From Nitrososphaerota archaeon (lineage in GTDB: Archaea > Thermoproteota > Nitrososphaeria > Nitrososphaerales > Nitrosopumilaceae), in contig JACQCT010000005.1 of the NCBI GenBank assembly GCA_016201435.1, positions 42,621-106,620 of the forward strand: DNA of 64,000 bases. The letters are read 5' to 3'. How positions within the stretch are numbered: the first letter of the stretch is position 1; each line of letters starts with the position of its first letter. Below the pieces are notes generated by a model. That model saw only the letters and a list, made by a program, of their open reading frames with translations, ran no database searches and was not told the DNA's origin. The position numbers and the translations under genes are program-made. This document shows positions 34,894 through 44,263 of the stretch, one piece after another.

Positions 34894-34911
34894 ATTTCCA
34901 CAAATGGAAAT
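34894..34911 (-). promoter_or_regulatory. Palindromic operator candidate between TATA box and start codon
   Basis: ATTTCCA (34894-34900) and TGGAAAT (34905-34911) are perfect 7-bp inverted arms around CAAA. The site covers the expected transcription start of the operon whose first ATG is at 34882, so a bound dimer would block initiation. Confidence 0.5.
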
Positions 34912-34912
34912 G

Positions 34913-34920
34913 ATTAATAG
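34913..34920 (-). promoter_or_regulatory. TATA box of the exopolysaccharide operon
   Basis: On the minus strand this reads CTATTAAT, followed 30 bp later by the ATG at 34882, leaving a leader of only a few bases. It is framed by the palindrome on one side and the TGACGC repeats on the other. Confidence 0.45.
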
Positions 34921-34937
34921 GTATTTGGAGGCTATTT

Positions 34938-34963
34938 GCGTCAGATGGCGTCAGATTGCGTCA
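34938..34963 (-). promoter_or_regulatory. Three TGACGC repeats at 10-bp spacing (iteron-type operator)
   Basis: On the minus strand TGACGC occurs three times with starts exactly 10 bp apart (at 34963, 34953 and 34943), separated by AATC and CATC. One face of the helix is thus repeated, as in operators of ribbon-helix-helix proteins. The first copy contains the TGA stop of the ribbon-helix-helix gene just upstream. The row lies directly before the TATA box of the exopolysaccharide operon. Confidence 0.6.
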
Positions 34964-35515
34964 ACGATTTCTAAATTCAAAAAGTATGACATTATCATGA
35001 GTTGATTCGTTATCTACGTGAATTTTTAATGAATCTAAAACATTTTTTACATACAATGACAGAAATTTTGTCCACTTTTCTCCTAAAGGTGTTTCAAAGA
35101 CAAATCTATAATTTTGTCCACTTGTATCATATGTAAATTTGAACCATCCACAATATTTACTAAAAATTACAAAATATTTTTCAATTACATTATCTAGCTT
35201 GTACTCTACCCCCATTATTGTAAACAGCTTTTTAATTATATCTGGGCTTTCTGCAGCAATTTCTCCTAAAGCAATATCATCAACACTATCCATTATTTTT
35301 GAAAATAATACATGCGACATTGTAATTGTAGAAATCGTGTTAAATTCCATATCATAGGTAGTATTCTTGGATAAAATTTTGGTAATGACTGCATTTAACG
35401 GAATGTCTTTTCTTTCCGACTCTTTCTTTAATTTTTCTAAGACATTATTTGGCAGTCTTAATGTTATACGATTAGTTGATCGCGTCTTACGAACTTCGAA
35501 TTCTGCAGATAGCAT
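34961..35515 (-). CDS. Ribbon-helix-helix transcription regulator with C-terminal domain
   Basis: 184 residues. Residues about 12-50 read as a ribbon-helix-helix domain: STNRITLRLPNNVLEKLKKE (the DNA-contacting strand and helix A) and IPLNAVITKIL (helix B). The remaining 130 residues form an alpha/beta domain without a clear family, possibly for ligand binding (aromatic residues in YCGWFKFTYDTSGQNYRF). Its stop codon is part of the first TGACGC repeat of the operon downstream, a likely target. It is preceded by 140 bp containing a 9-bp inverted repeat. Confidence 0.72.
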   Translation of the reverse strand: MLSAEFEVRKTRSTNRITLRLPNNVLEKLKKESERKDIPLNAVITKILSKNTTYDMEFNTISTITMSHVLFSKIMDSVDDIALGEIAAESPDIIKKLFTIMGVEYKLDNVIEKYFVIFSKYCGWFKFTYDTSGQNYRFVFETPLGEKWTKFLSLYVKNVLDSLKIHVDNESTHDNVILFEFRNR

Positions 35516-35564
35516 TTACAAACGATCTGATTTTAGTATTTAAATAAATTGTGTATGAATAACA

Positions 35565-35626
35565 TATTACATACTGATTTAATCCATTTTTTTCATGATC
35601 AAATATTAGTAAAATGATATGTAATA
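35565..35626. repeat. 9-bp inverted repeat upstream of the regulator gene
   Basis: TATTACATA (35565-35573) and TATGTAATA (35618-35626) are perfect inverted arms 44 bp apart in the promoter region of the ribbon-helix-helix gene. Possible second operator; chance is likely enough in AT-rich DNA. Confidence 0.25.
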
Positions 35627-35657
35627 AAAAAGAATAACACTAGATAATTTTTTCGTA

Positions 35658-35915
35658 TTACTCTGTATCATATTTCTCCAATTCTAAACAAAGTTTTTTA
35701 TAATTTTCTATAATTTCTTTGAACCCTAGGAATGTTAATCTGATATTTTTTTGTGCCAACTCAAAACGCATTGTTTTTTCAATAAGATATGATGGTTCCT
35801 TGGGATCTAAGCCAGTATCTTCCCAAATCTTATCTGTATCATTCATCAGTTTCTGTAAATTCGTCTCTTCTTTGTGTATTTTTTCTTTCAATTCCTTGAC
35901 CATTGAAGATTCCAT
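35658..35915 (-). CDS. Small helical coiled-coil protein
   Basis: 85 residues, charged and helical throughout (VKELKEKIHKEETNLQKLMND; then FLGFKEIIENYKKLCLELEKY). No domain recognised. It is in the same direction as the regulator gene, 140 bp upstream of it, and 42 bp downstream of the helicase gene. Start: ATG at 35915; Met5 is an alternative. Confidence 0.5.
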   Translation of the reverse strand: MESSMVKELKEKIHKEETNLQKLMNDTDKIWEDTGLDPKEPSYLIEKTMRFELAQKNIRLTFLGFKEIIENYKKLCLELEKYDTE

Positions 35916-35957
35916 TACTGATTTTTAGAACAATTAACAATATAAGAAAACTATGAT

Positions 35958-37607
35958 TCAGGAATTTGTTTCTATTATTGATTCTTTGAACCATTGTGGG
36001 ATGATATTGCTGGCTCTTTTTATCAAATCAGTAGCACTCTGATCTAGGATGTATGTGATTGCAAAATCCTTTTCATGCCTGATGCTTCTGCCTGCGCCTT
36101 GTACCAGTTTCATGACACTGCGGTATGTATACCATTGTGGATCTAATTTTAGCTTTGCAGATATCCTACCATTTGACAAATCAAGATATGGAGCTTTTAC
36201 AATTATTTGAAATCGACTCATCTCATCTTTGAGGTCAACTCCCTCGTACATTGATGGAGAAATTATCACGGTAGGTGTATCAGAATCTTTTTGCAGTTTG
36301 ATTAGCTCAGAACGTGTAAGATCATTTCCAGTTCTGTAGAAACGTTGAGCATTTGATATTGATACTCCTTGCATGATGTCATCAATCTGTTTGTTGCTTG
36401 TTGTAAGTATTATTCCCTTTTCGGAACCATGTTTATTCATTATTTCATCAATTTTAGATATTATTTTTGGCATTGCACTTTCCATCAAGTTTTTGTTTAA
36501 TCTTGCAACATTTAGAAAGTGAATGGGTCTACTTTGCACAGGAAACGGAGATTTTTTTACTTGAATGAAAGCACATTCTTCTTTTGATTGACCAATACTT
36601 TTACAAAACATTTGATCATCTATTGTCGCACTCATAAAGAGTATCACATCCCCAAACGAAAAGACATCGTTTAGGTAGCTACCTACATCTATTGGTTCTA
36701 TTGATATGTGATACATCAGACCATTTTTGTCCAAAGTTGCTTTTGAGATTACAAAGTTTTCTTTTTTGTCTTTCATTTTTTTCAAAACATATGACAACCT
36801 GTCATGCTTTCCTTCTAATTCTGCAAGATTCTTTGATATGGTAGTATTGCCATTGGAATTTTCTTCTATTATGGATTTTAATTCTGAAATGGCTTTTGCA
36901 TATGCACCATCAACATCTTTGGCAAAACTAATCCAAGTCTCCAAGTCTTGCTGACTTTCAGGCATTTGAAGACCAATCTTCTCAACCTCAGACCTTATCA
37001 ATTCAAGGCTTACAAAATCCACTATCTTGTCTTCTACGGCATGTGCCTCATCGAATATCAAAGATGCTTTTTTTGGTGCATCCTTGGTATAAAAAACAGA
37101 AGAAAAGAACTCTGCATAGTTGTAAACAGTATGTGATGCAATATCTCCAGCGTATTTTTGAAAATAATAATGACATGGCTCTGAAAAATTATGCGGCTTG
37201 TAGCTAATTTTCTCTTTTAGAGTTCCTTTTCTTTCAAGTAATACCAATGATTTATGTGGCTTGTAGGAACAACTTTCTTCGGTCTTTGGGTCATAACACA
37301 GGCCTTTACTACATGATTCCAGGGAATCTAATTGTAGACATGGAAAGTGCGTCTTTCCTCTTACTGTTCTCATGTATGCAAAGTCCTTGGAATACTGATC
37401 TTGTAGCTCGGTTGTTGCAGTAAGAATGGATGACGAGCCTTGCCAACGTGCTATGGTTGCAGCAAGAAACGATTTTCCAGTACCTGTAGGTGATTGAATT
37501 ATAATTTTTTTATATCCTGATTTTAGTGCAGATTCCACTCTACCAAGTATTTCTTTTTGAACAGGTCTTGGTTTTCCTGGAAAATAATCTAAAAGAACTT
37601 TTTTCAA
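35958..37607 (-). CDS. XPD/DinG-type superfamily 2 DNA helicase
   Basis: 549 residues. Walker A (SPTGTGKSFLAA), DEAH box (IFDEAHAVED) and late motifs (LVQGAGRSIRHEKD as motif VI, SPSMYEGVDLKD as motif V) place it in the Rad3/XPD family, which unwinds DNA 5' to 3'. Between motifs I and II, four Cys in the order FPC, ESC, GLC and ESC can hold the iron-sulfur cluster typical of XPD and DinG. It likely acts in nucleotide excision repair or replication-fork rescue. The gene stands alone next to tRNA-Ser. Confidence 0.9.
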   Translation of the reverse strand: MKKVLLDYFPGKPRPVQKEILGRVESALKSGYKKIIIQSPTGTGKSFLAATIARWQGSSSILTATTELQDQYSKDFAYMRTVRGKTHFPCLQLDSLESCSKGLCYDPKTEESCSYKPHKSLVLLERKGTLKEKISYKPHNFSEPCHYYFQKYAGDIASHTVYNYAEFFSSVFYTKDAPKKASLIFDEAHAVEDKIVDFVSLELIRSEVEKIGLQMPESQQDLETWISFAKDVDGAYAKAISELKSIIEENSNGNTTISKNLAELEGKHDRLSYVLKKMKDKKENFVISKATLDKNGLMYHISIEPIDVGSYLNDVFSFGDVILFMSATIDDQMFCKSIGQSKEECAFIQVKKSPFPVQSRPIHFLNVARLNKNLMESAMPKIISKIDEIMNKHGSEKGIILTTSNKQIDDIMQGVSISNAQRFYRTGNDLTRSELIKLQKDSDTPTVIISPSMYEGVDLKDEMSRFQIIVKAPYLDLSNGRISAKLKLDPQWYTYRSVMKLVQGAGRSIRHEKDFAITYILDQSATDLIKRASNIIPQWFKESIIETNS

Positions 37608-37778
37608 ATCGTTTTTGATTCAAACTAGGCCCATTTTTACTTTGATAGAATTAAAATTGGTTATAGATCTACAGAAACTTTTCTAAAATCGCATTTTATT
37701 TAATTTAAAATGTAGGTAGATCCCTTACCGTCTTTCAAATTTCTTAAAAAAATAAATTTTAGATTAAAAAATCAAGGC

Positions 37779-37873
37779 GCCAGGTAAGGGATTCGAACCC
37801 CTGAGTGCAGAAGCACAACCGCTACCTTGTATTTGATCTCGAGGCGGTCGCCGTACCGCTTGGCTAACCTGGC
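37779..37873 (-). tRNA. tRNA-Ser (anticodon CGA) with an intron
   Basis: The minus strand folds as a type II tRNA. Acceptor GCCAGGT pairs with ACCTGGC, discriminator G as in serine tRNAs. The anticodon stem ACCGC/GCGGT closes a 21-nt loop, so an intron of 14 nt must be removed. With the usual archaeal position 37/38 the anticodon is CGA (37839-37841) and the intron is 37824-37837. A long variable arm (GTGC/GCAC) and the T arm with TTCGAAT follow. The splice-site helix is imperfect, so the exact intron limits are uncertain. Confidence 0.88.
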
Positions 37874-38021
37874 AGCAAAAACTGTATCCATTGAGTTTGA
37901 GGGCAAAAAATATGCACTTTCAGACGATATGACAATTGAAGAGTTTTTGATAGATTTGGGGCTCCCAAAAGACAAAACAGTTACTCTAAAAACTACAAAA
38001 GATGGCTTTGTGCTGGTTTGA
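37860..38021 (+). CDS. Small protein with ThiS-like features, overlapping antisense tRNA-Ser
   Basis: 53 residues from TTG at 37860, ending TGA. The core VSIEFEGKKYALSDDMTIEE followed by FLIDLGLPKDKTV resembles a ubiquitin-like/ThiS strand-helix pattern, but the C-terminal Gly-Gly of sulfur carriers is absent. The first few codons lie within the 5' part of the tRNA gene on the other strand and within its promoter. No start codon exists beyond the tRNA, so the overlap seems real or the start is non-standard. Confidence 0.5.
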   Translation: MANLAAKTVSIEFEGKKYALSDDMTIEEFLIDLGLPKDKTVTLKTTKDGFVLV

Positions 38022-38085
38022 GTGTACAAATTGATAATAGATAGTTTATTATTGATATCCGCCTCATATAATAATCTCAGGTCTG

Positions 38086-38274
38086 ATGGTGATGCCCAAG
38101 TCAAGAATTTCTATAACAATTGATGGTAAGGTCGCCAAGGCAATTGAAAATTATTACAGGGAAAAAGTAAAGACTGCTGCTGAAAAAGGAGAAGCAATTC
38201 CAAAACTTTCAAACATTTATGAAGAAATCATAGAACGCGGTTGGGAAACAAAATCTGGCACTCGTAAGAAATAG
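38086..38274 (+). CDS. Small ribbon-helix-helix-like protein
   Basis: 62 residues. KSRISITIDGKVAKAIENYY looks like the strand and first helix of a ribbon-helix-helix protein; LSNIYEEIIERGWE would be the second helix. Met1 (38086) and Met3 (38092) are possible starts. It lies 35 bp before fen1 on the same strand. DNA-binding role inferred. Confidence 0.6.
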   Translation: MVMPKSRISITIDGKVAKAIENYYREKVKTAAEKGEAIPKLSNIYEEIIERGWETKSGTRKK

Positions 38275-38309
38275 GAAAAGCAAAAATTCACTAGTTTTAA
38301 TATCATTTT

Positions 38310-39335
38310 GTGGGTTTAGATCTAAAAGCGCTCTGCAACAGAGAAAAAACAAACCTGGAATCCTTTTCTTCCAAGATTGTAGCAATAGACGCGTATAATG
38401 CAATTTACCAGTTTTTATCCATAATACGTGGTCCTGAGGGACTACCTTTAACAGATTCAAGAGGAAGAATTACCAGTCACATAACTGGTCTATTTTATAG
38501 AAATGTTAATTTTTTATCACTTGGCATAAAGCCAGTTTATGTTTTTGATGGAAAACCACCATCGCTAAAATCTGCCGAAATAGAAAGAAGAAAACAGATC
38601 AAAAAAGACGCTACAATTAAGTTTGAAAAGGCACTTACAGAAGGAAAGTATGACGAAGCAAAAAAATACGCTCAGCAAACATCCATGCTAAAAGACGATA
38701 TGGTAGAAGACTCTAAACATCTTTTAGGACTTTTTGGTATTCCGTATATACAGGCGCCTTCTGAAGGTGAAGCTACTGCTGCTAACCTTACAATAACAGG
38801 ACAAGCATATGCTTCTGCAAGTCAAGACTTTGATTCATTACTATTTGGGGCAAAAAAACTGGTTCGAAACTTTTCAAATAGTGGCAAAAGAAAGTTACCA
38901 AATAGAAATACTATAATTGAAATTGAGCCTGAAATAATTGATCTGCAAAAAACACTTGCAGAACTTGGTCTTACAAGAGAGCAACTAGTTGACGTGGGCA
39001 TTTTAATCGGTACTGATTTTAATCCAAATGGTTTTGAGAGAATCGGACCAAAAACTGCACTCAAAGCAATAAAAGAACATGGTAAGCTTGAAGCAATTCC
39101 ACAAATCCAAGAAAAACTAGAAGAGATAAATTACAACCAAATCAGGCAAATATTTTTGCAACCTAAAATTGCTAATGTAGCTGAAATAAAATTTGGGGAA
39201 ATTGATTTTACAGGAATTGTTAACTATCTATCTTCTGAACGAAGTTTTTCTCGCGAAAGAGTGGAAACATCAATTAACAGATTAAAAAAATCAATTGAGA
39301 AAAAAAGTCACACTCTAGAACAATGGTTCAAATAA
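38310..39335 (+). CDS. fen: Flap endonuclease FEN1
   Basis: 341 residues from GTG, the size of archaeal FEN1, which cuts 5' flaps during Okazaki-fragment maturation and repair. The N-terminal MGLDLKAL, the Asp cluster ([23 protein letters not shown]), the second cluster [10 protein letters not shown] and SQDFDSLLF, and the helix-hairpin-helix [24 protein letters not shown] are in place. The C-terminal HTLEQWFK corresponds to the PCNA-binding tail (Gln-x2-hydrophobic-x2-Phe). A likely housekeeping gene. Confidence 0.95.
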   Translation: MGLDLKALCNREKTNLESFSSKIVAIDAYNAIYQFLSIIRGPEGLPLTDSRGRITSHITGLFYRNVNFLSLGIKPVYVFDGKPPSLKSAEIERRKQIKKDATIKFEKALTEGKYDEAKKYAQQTSMLKDDMVEDSKHLLGLFGIPYIQAPSEGEATAANLTITGQAYASASQDFDSLLFGAKKLVRNFSNSGKRKLPNRNTIIEIEPEIIDLQKTLAELGLTREQLVDVGILIGTDFNPNGFERIGPKTALKAIKEHGKLEAIPQIQEKLEEINYNQIRQIFLQPKIANVAEIKFGEIDFTGIVNYLSSERSFSRERVETSINRLKKSIEKKSHTLEQWFK

Positions 39336-39359
39336 GTAATACCAGATATTATTTCAAAT

Positions 39360-40976
39360 CTAGGTTTCAAGCTTTTTGCGTTTTTCTTCTATTCTTTTTT
39401 CAGCTTCTAGACGTTCGAGCTTGTACTCGTTTAGATCAACAAATTTTATTATACTACCAAGATTTGGATGCACCTTTTTTATCAATTTGAACATGTTTTG
39501 TGCAACCTTTCTGTAGTCAGGATGACCTTGTGGCACAGTTCTAAGTTCAATCAAATGTGTTGCCTCCCTTAAATTTAGTCGCATAAAAAATGGATAGTTG
39601 TACGCAAAGTTTACCACGTATTGTGCTTGTTCTGGCATCTTCAGGTGTATTGCATCAAAGACTTCTTTTGACTTGTACATACAGTCTTCAAAATCCTTTT
39701 TGATGCCCAGTGATATTATTTCATCTGGAATACAAAATCCATGATTTGTTGTAAGCAATTGTCTTTCTAATGTTAATACTCTATGTCTGTGAAAATCACG
39801 GAACATTCCGAAGTTTGTTAAAAAATCAAAAGTATACTCTGTCATTTCAAAGGCACGGGGTGGCCGATGTCTTCTATTTTGACGAAGATTGATAAATGAC
39901 AGTATGATTTTTTTCCTCGCAGTGAAACCCATCTTCTTTACTTGAGCAAGTATTTCTTTGTACGAAATTCCTTGTGCTTGTTCATATAGTATGGCAGAAA
40001 TTATGTTCTCTTCTGCCTTTTTTACTGATTCAAAATCAACAAGGTTGACAAGAAAATCACGACTCTTTTTGGGTTTAAGATACTTTTTATTTAAATTAAT
40101 GGTAGTTGTTTTTATCTCATCTAGATATTTTTGCAATGCCTTACCGTACCTGTCATCTGCCCTCTTCACAAAAGACTTGATGGTAGTATCAAGCTCTTGA
40201 TGCATCTTTGATGCAAGTGTTCTTTCTTCTTGCAGCCCTGAACTATGCAGTATTGTAAGTAAATACTCAAACGCTCTACCGTTTCCAGTTATTCCTACAT
40301 TTGTAAGAGTAGACGCAGGTAAAATGCCACGTAGTATGTCAAGTGCCTTTGCCTTTATTGTTGCATTGTAAATTCTTGTGGCTGATTTGATATCTTCGTC
40401 ACTTGAGAGACGTGAGAAGGAAACTTCCTCTCCTGCAGCATTTTTAAATTTTTGATTGTTGATATGTTCTCTTTCTTGAATGTAAGAAATCATTGGCTGT
40501 ATACTTTTTGAATATACTTCAAAATCAAAATTACATGATTCCAAATACATGTCTGCATATTTAGAATTCATGATATCGTGTTCTTTAAAAAATTTGTATT
40601 CACCATTGATTTTTTTATCCCATGTTACATAGCGTGAAGATTTTTCAAGATATGACAAACCAATTCTACGATCTTCGATTTTTTTCACTGCAATGTTTGA
40701 CAATCCTTCTATGGCAATTTGTGCTTCGCCAAGTTCGGCTACAGAATCATCTCCATATTCAAGTAAAACTCTATTGTAAAATTCTTCACCACGATTTTCG
40801 TTTTGTACAAATTCATCAAGAAAAATTTTTCGCATGCTCTTATCAGATCTACTGTATCTTGACATCAGTGCACCGCGGTCAACTTGTCTTGGCGTAATAA
40901 TTGCAAAGACAGAGTCTTCTACATTTGAAAAATGCTTTGATAAAATTTCTTTTTCAGAATTAGAAAATTCCGACAT
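39360..40976 (-). CDS. Double-domain ThyX-like protein (FAD-dependent thymidylate synthase family)
   Basis: 538 residues, about twice a normal ThyX. The first half has [35 protein letters not shown] where ThyX has RHRxxSxNExSxRY. The second half repeats the pattern with [13 protein letters not shown] and [15 protein letters not shown], keeping RHR but losing the following Ser/Asn. This could be an active double enzyme or a divergent homologue. The start at 40976 (ATG) is preferred over TTG at 40997 because a TATA element TTTATAAT sits 26 bp before it, giving a leaderless message. Confidence 0.8.
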   Translation of the reverse strand: MSEFSNSEKEILSKHFSNVEDSVFAIITPRQVDRGALMSRYSRSDKSMRKIFLDEFVQNENRGEEFYNRVLLEYGDDSVAELGEAQIAIEGLSNIAVKKIEDRRIGLSYLEKSSRYVTWDKKINGEYKFFKEHDIMNSKYADMYLESCNFDFEVYSKSIQPMISYIQEREHINNQKFKNAAGEEVSFSRLSSDEDIKSATRIYNATIKAKALDILRGILPASTLTNVGITGNGRAFEYLLTILHSSGLQEERTLASKMHQELDTTIKSFVKRADDRYGKALQKYLDEIKTTTINLNKKYLKPKKSRDFLVNLVDFESVKKAEENIISAILYEQAQGISYKEILAQVKKMGFTARKKIILSFINLRQNRRHRPPRAFEMTEYTFDFLTNFGMFRDFHRHRVLTLERQLLTTNHGFCIPDEIISLGIKKDFEDCMYKSKEVFDAIHLKMPEQAQYVVNFAYNYPFFMRLNLREATHLIELRTVPQGHPDYRKVAQNMFKLIKKVHPNLGSIIKFVDLNEYKLERLEAEKRIEEKRKKLET

Positions 40977-41008
40977 TATGATCGGACAGCTACCCAATTA
41001 TAAATAAT

Positions 41009-41317
41009 CTACTTTTTTCCAATTTGAATTAGATCAGGCGAACCATGCATTGTCGAATTATGTTTTGATTGCCAGCGAAGCAAAACTTCTTTAAATGATT
41101 CAGCTTCCGATTCATCTTCAGTATACATCAAAGTCGTTATCCACCTGCCAGTGCCAGCTTTTCCTCCAATAGAGTTCATCCAAAAGTTGGTTGGTAAATT
41201 TTCAAAGGATTTGTTTTGTTCATCACGGCTTAGGTCTACCCATCTTTTTGATACAAAATGCAGAATTTCGTCTAGGTCTTCTTTTTGAATCATGATTCTG
41301 TATTCCAAGAAAGGCAT
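41009..41317 (-). CDS. Conserved small protein of unknown function
   Basis: 102 residues, soluble, with a C-terminal half rich in Trp and His (WMNSIGGKAGTGRWITTLMY). I do not recognise the family. It is upstream of the ThyX-like gene on the same strand and divergent from cdvA, about 117 bp away; that spacer holds AT-rich sequence and the cdvA promoter. It could be a conserved thaumarchaeal hypothetical. Confidence 0.65.
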   Translation of the reverse strand: MPFLEYRIMIQKEDLDEILHFVSKRWVDLSRDEQNKSFENLPTNFWMNSIGGKAGTGRWITTLMYTEDESEAESFKEVLLRWQSKHNSTMHGSPDLIQIGKK

Positions 41318-41434
41318 TTTAAAATTGCGAAATTTTCCGAAAATCCTCTCGTAGACTTAGCTAAAATGATCTTACCAAAACTCGAAAGCTTGTTAACACT
41401 TTGCTGATTATATTGATTTCAAAACCTATCCACA

Positions 41435-42265
41435 ATGAGCAAAGAAGAGATCGAGTTTATCGGCAAGCAAGTTAAGGACATGTACGGCACTTTTATCGGC
41501 AAAGTTGTTGGAACGATAACTGATATCGACGGAAGTGTACAAACCGTGGGTGTTGATTGTGGTTCTGATGGACTTAGGCAGATACCATTTGAACAACTGG
41601 TCGTACAAGGAGCTGTTGTAATTTTCATTCCTAGGTGGAGATTAGAAGCTCAAAGATTGTTACGTGAAAAGGGTCTTACATTACGACGAATACGAGCTTT
41701 GATAGACATCGTATCTGATAACGACGACATGAAGGAGGATGCAGAGCTCATCCACGAAAAATACAAGATGAAACTGCTGACTCTAGAAGAATCTGAAAAA
41801 CAGATCAAAGAAAAATTAGATCACAGACTGGCAGAGCTGGATAGCCAACTCAAGTCAATCAGAATGCTTGTGTTTGATGCCAAGTTGCAATACAAGAGCA
41901 ACGAGATTTCAGATGCAAAGTATGAATCTGTAAAGACACAGACTGTAGAAATAATAGAACACATAGAGCATGAAAAGGCAGAAATTGTAAATATCCAACA
42001 CAGGATATCAGATCTTTCCGTGGAAAATGTGGAGCGAACGGAAAACCCAAAGGAACAACTTCATTCAGCCGCCGTTTCGTATTTGGGAAAAGTAGAAAGC
42101 AACCCGATTACAGAACCAACTAAAACTGTAGCACCAATAATACCTGGCCCAGCGATTACTAATACGACTCCCCCCACGCCAACGCAAAAGCCTGTTGCTA
42201 TTGGAGCAGATGGTGCAGAAGATTCTCAAGATTCCGATTGGCTTAGTAGAATGTCATCCCAATAA
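41435..42265 (+). CDS. cdvA: Cell division protein CdvA
   Basis: 276 residues. The N-terminal 75 residues are a PRC-barrel-like domain (IGKQVKDMYGTFIGKVVGTITD), followed by a long helix with coiled-coil sequence (residues about 90-200) and a Pro/Thr-rich linker leading to a short C-terminal motif (SDWLSRMSSQ). CdvA binds DNA and membrane and recruits the ESCRT-III-like CdvB in archaeal division. In this window it stands alone; CdvB and CdvC are not adjacent, which is usual in Thaumarchaeota. Confidence 0.92.
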   Translation: MSKEEIEFIGKQVKDMYGTFIGKVVGTITDIDGSVQTVGVDCGSDGLRQIPFEQLVVQGAVVIFIPRWRLEAQRLLREKGLTLRRIRALIDIVSDNDDMKEDAELIHEKYKMKLLTLEESEKQIKEKLDHRLAELDSQLKSIRMLVFDAKLQYKSNEISDAKYESVKTQTVEIIEHIEHEKAEIVNIQHRISDLSVENVERTENPKEQLHSAAVSYLGKVESNPITEPTKTVAPIIPGPAITNTTPPTPTQKPVAIGADGAEDSQDSDWLSRMSSQ

Positions 42266-42346
42266 GTCAAAAGAATAGGATATAGGGTTCGCTCCGACCT
42301 CCTTTTTGAACAAATGTTTTTTTAAGAAACTACAACAGGTATCTTA

Positions 42347-44263
42347 TTGACTGATTATTTAATAGGTCTTGGAAACAATGATTCTGATACAAGAAAAAAA
42401 GCAGACAAAGATTTTATAACATTCTGGGCAGAGCAGGCCAAAAACCTCCACTGGTTTGAGGACTGGCATGATGTTTTGCAATGGGAGCCCCCGTTTGGAA
42501 GGTGGTTTGTTGGAGGAAAACTTAACGCCTCATACAATACACTTGATGTAATAGTACAAAAAAATCCAAAAAAAACCGCCCTCTTGTGGGAAGGTGAGGA
42601 TGGTCAAAGCTGTACCATTACATATCATGATTTGTGGATTGAAGTAAACAAGTTTTCAAATGTACTAAAATCACTTGGAACACAAAAAGGAGACAGGATA
42701 ACAATCTATCTTCCAATGGTTCCAGAATTGCTGATATCCATGCTTGCATGTGCAAGAATTGGTGCAATTCACTCTGTAATTTTTTCTGGATTTAGTGCCA
42801 AATCAATTAAAGATAGAGTAGAAGATTCTGGATCAAAGATTGTGATTACTGCAGATGGCGGTTTCAGACGTGGTAATATAATAAAACTAAAAGAAACAGT
42901 AGATGAAGCAATTTCAGATCTTGATTTTGTACAAAATGTAGTTGTAGTAGAACGCGCAAAAATTCCAATAACCATATCCTCAAAGGACAAAAAATGGTCC
43001 GATCTTATGAAACATGCATCACCAAAATGTGAGCCAGAAAAATTAGAAAGCTCACATCCGTTATACATACTCTATACTTCTGGTACAACAGGAAAACCTA
43101 AAGGTGTACTGCATGGCACCGGAGGATATCTTACACATTTGTATTCTACTTTCAAGTGGATTTTTGACATCAGAGATTCTGATATTTATTTTTGTACAGC
43201 TGACATTGGATGGGTAACAGGACACAGCTATGTTGTATATGGCCCATTATTGCATGGTGCAACCCAAGTGATGTATGAAGGAGCTCCAGATTTTCCAACC
43301 ACATCAAGAATGTGGAAAATAATTCAAAAATACAAGGTAACAATATTTTACACAACACCCACAGCGCTTCGCATGTTCATGAAGTCAGGTGGCGACATTC
43401 CAAACTCACATGATCTTGGTTCCTTACGTCTGCTTGGGACAGTTGGCGAGCCAATCAATCCAGAGGTTTGGAAGTGGTACTATGATGTTATAGGCAAAAA
43501 GAAATGTCCTATTGTTGATACTTGGTGGCAGACAGAAACTGGCGGTGCAATGATAACACCAGTGCCTGGATTGGAGACAATTCCACTCAGACCCGGTTCT
43601 GCTACACGGCCAATTCCAGGAGTTGACATTGCAGTAGTTGATGAGGCAGGAAATGAAGTTACTCCGGAAACCAAGGGATATCTTGTAGTTAGAAAACCAT
43701 GGCCTGGCATGCTTTTGACATTGTGGAATGATGATGAAAAATACAAACTGGTCTATTGGTCTAAGTATAAAACGAGTTACTACCCGGGGGATTATTCCAT
43801 CAAAGACAAGGACGGTTATCTTTGGATGTTAGGTAGGGCAGACGATGTTCTAAAAATTGCAGGCCATAGACTAGGAACAGCAGAGCTTGAAAGCGGATTT
43901 GTGTCCCATAAAGCTGTTGCAGAATCTGCAGTGTGTGGTATTCCACACGATGTCAAAGGGGAAGCGATAATTGCATTTGTGGTTCTACGAGATGGTTATT
44001 CTAGTAGTGAGACTCTGAAAAACGAAATCATACTTCACATAAGAAATGTCATAGGTCCAATAGCTTCACCTGAACAATTGTATTTTGTTACAAGACTTCC
44101 AAAGACACGTAGTGGGAAAATAATGCGAAGACTACTAAAAGCAATTGCAAAGGGAGATGAGATTGGAGATATAAGTACATTAGAAAACGAAGCTGCGGTA
44201 AGTGAGGTACAAGCAGCCTTTGAAGAAGTAAAACAATCCATTAAAAAAAATCACCCTAAATAG
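42347..44263 (+). CDS. acs: Acetyl-CoA synthetase, AMP-forming
   Basis: 638 residues, full length. The adenylation motif YTSGTTGKPKGVLHGTGGY, DTWWQTETGG, the hinge Asp in YLWMLGRADDVLKIAGHR and the catalytic Lys in RLPKTRSGKIMRRLL are present. It converts acetate (or a related short acid such as propionate or 3-hydroxypropionate) to the CoA ester using ATP; in thaumarchaea such enzymes can serve the 3-hydroxypropionate/4-hydroxybutyrate cycle. The substrate cannot be told. Start TTG at 42347. It converges with a DUF192 gene (8-bp overlap). Confidence 0.93.
   Translation: MTDYLIGLGNNDSDTRKKADKDFITFWAEQAKNLHWFEDWHDVLQWEPPFGRWFVGGKLNASYNTLDVIVQKNPKKTALLWEGEDGQSCTITYHDLWIEVNKFSNVLKSLGTQKGDRITIYLPMVPELLISMLACARIGAIHSVIFSGFSAKSIKDRVEDSGSKIVITADGGFRRGNIIKLKETVDEAISDLDFVQNVVVVERAKIPITISSKDKKWSDLMKHASPKCEPEKLESSHPLYILYTSGTTGKPKGVLHGTGGYLTHLYSTFKWIFDIRDSDIYFCTADIGWVTGHSYVVYGPLLHGATQVMYEGAPDFPTTSRMWKIIQKYKVTIFYTTPTALRMFMKSGGDIPNSHDLGSLRLLGTVGEPINPEVWKWYYDVIGKKKCPIVDTWWQTETGGAMITPVPGLETIPLRPGSATRPIPGVDIAVVDEAGNEVTPETKGYLVVRKPWPGMLLTLWNDDEKYKLVYWSKYKTSYYPGDYSIKDKDGYLWMLGRADDVLKIAGHRLGTAELESGFVSHKAVAESAVCGIPHDVKGEAIIAFVVLRDGYSSSETLKNEIILHIRNVIGPIASPEQLYFVTRLPKTRSGKIMRRLLKAIAKGDEIGDISTLENEAAVSEVQAAFEEVKQSIKKNHPK

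Noticed and set aside
41419..41628. Two minus-strand frames opposite the start of cdvA
   Set aside because: They are shadows of the PRC-barrel coding sequence.
43480..43746. 88-codon frame opposite acetyl-CoA synthetase
   Set aside because: Shadow frame with no promoter and no protein features.
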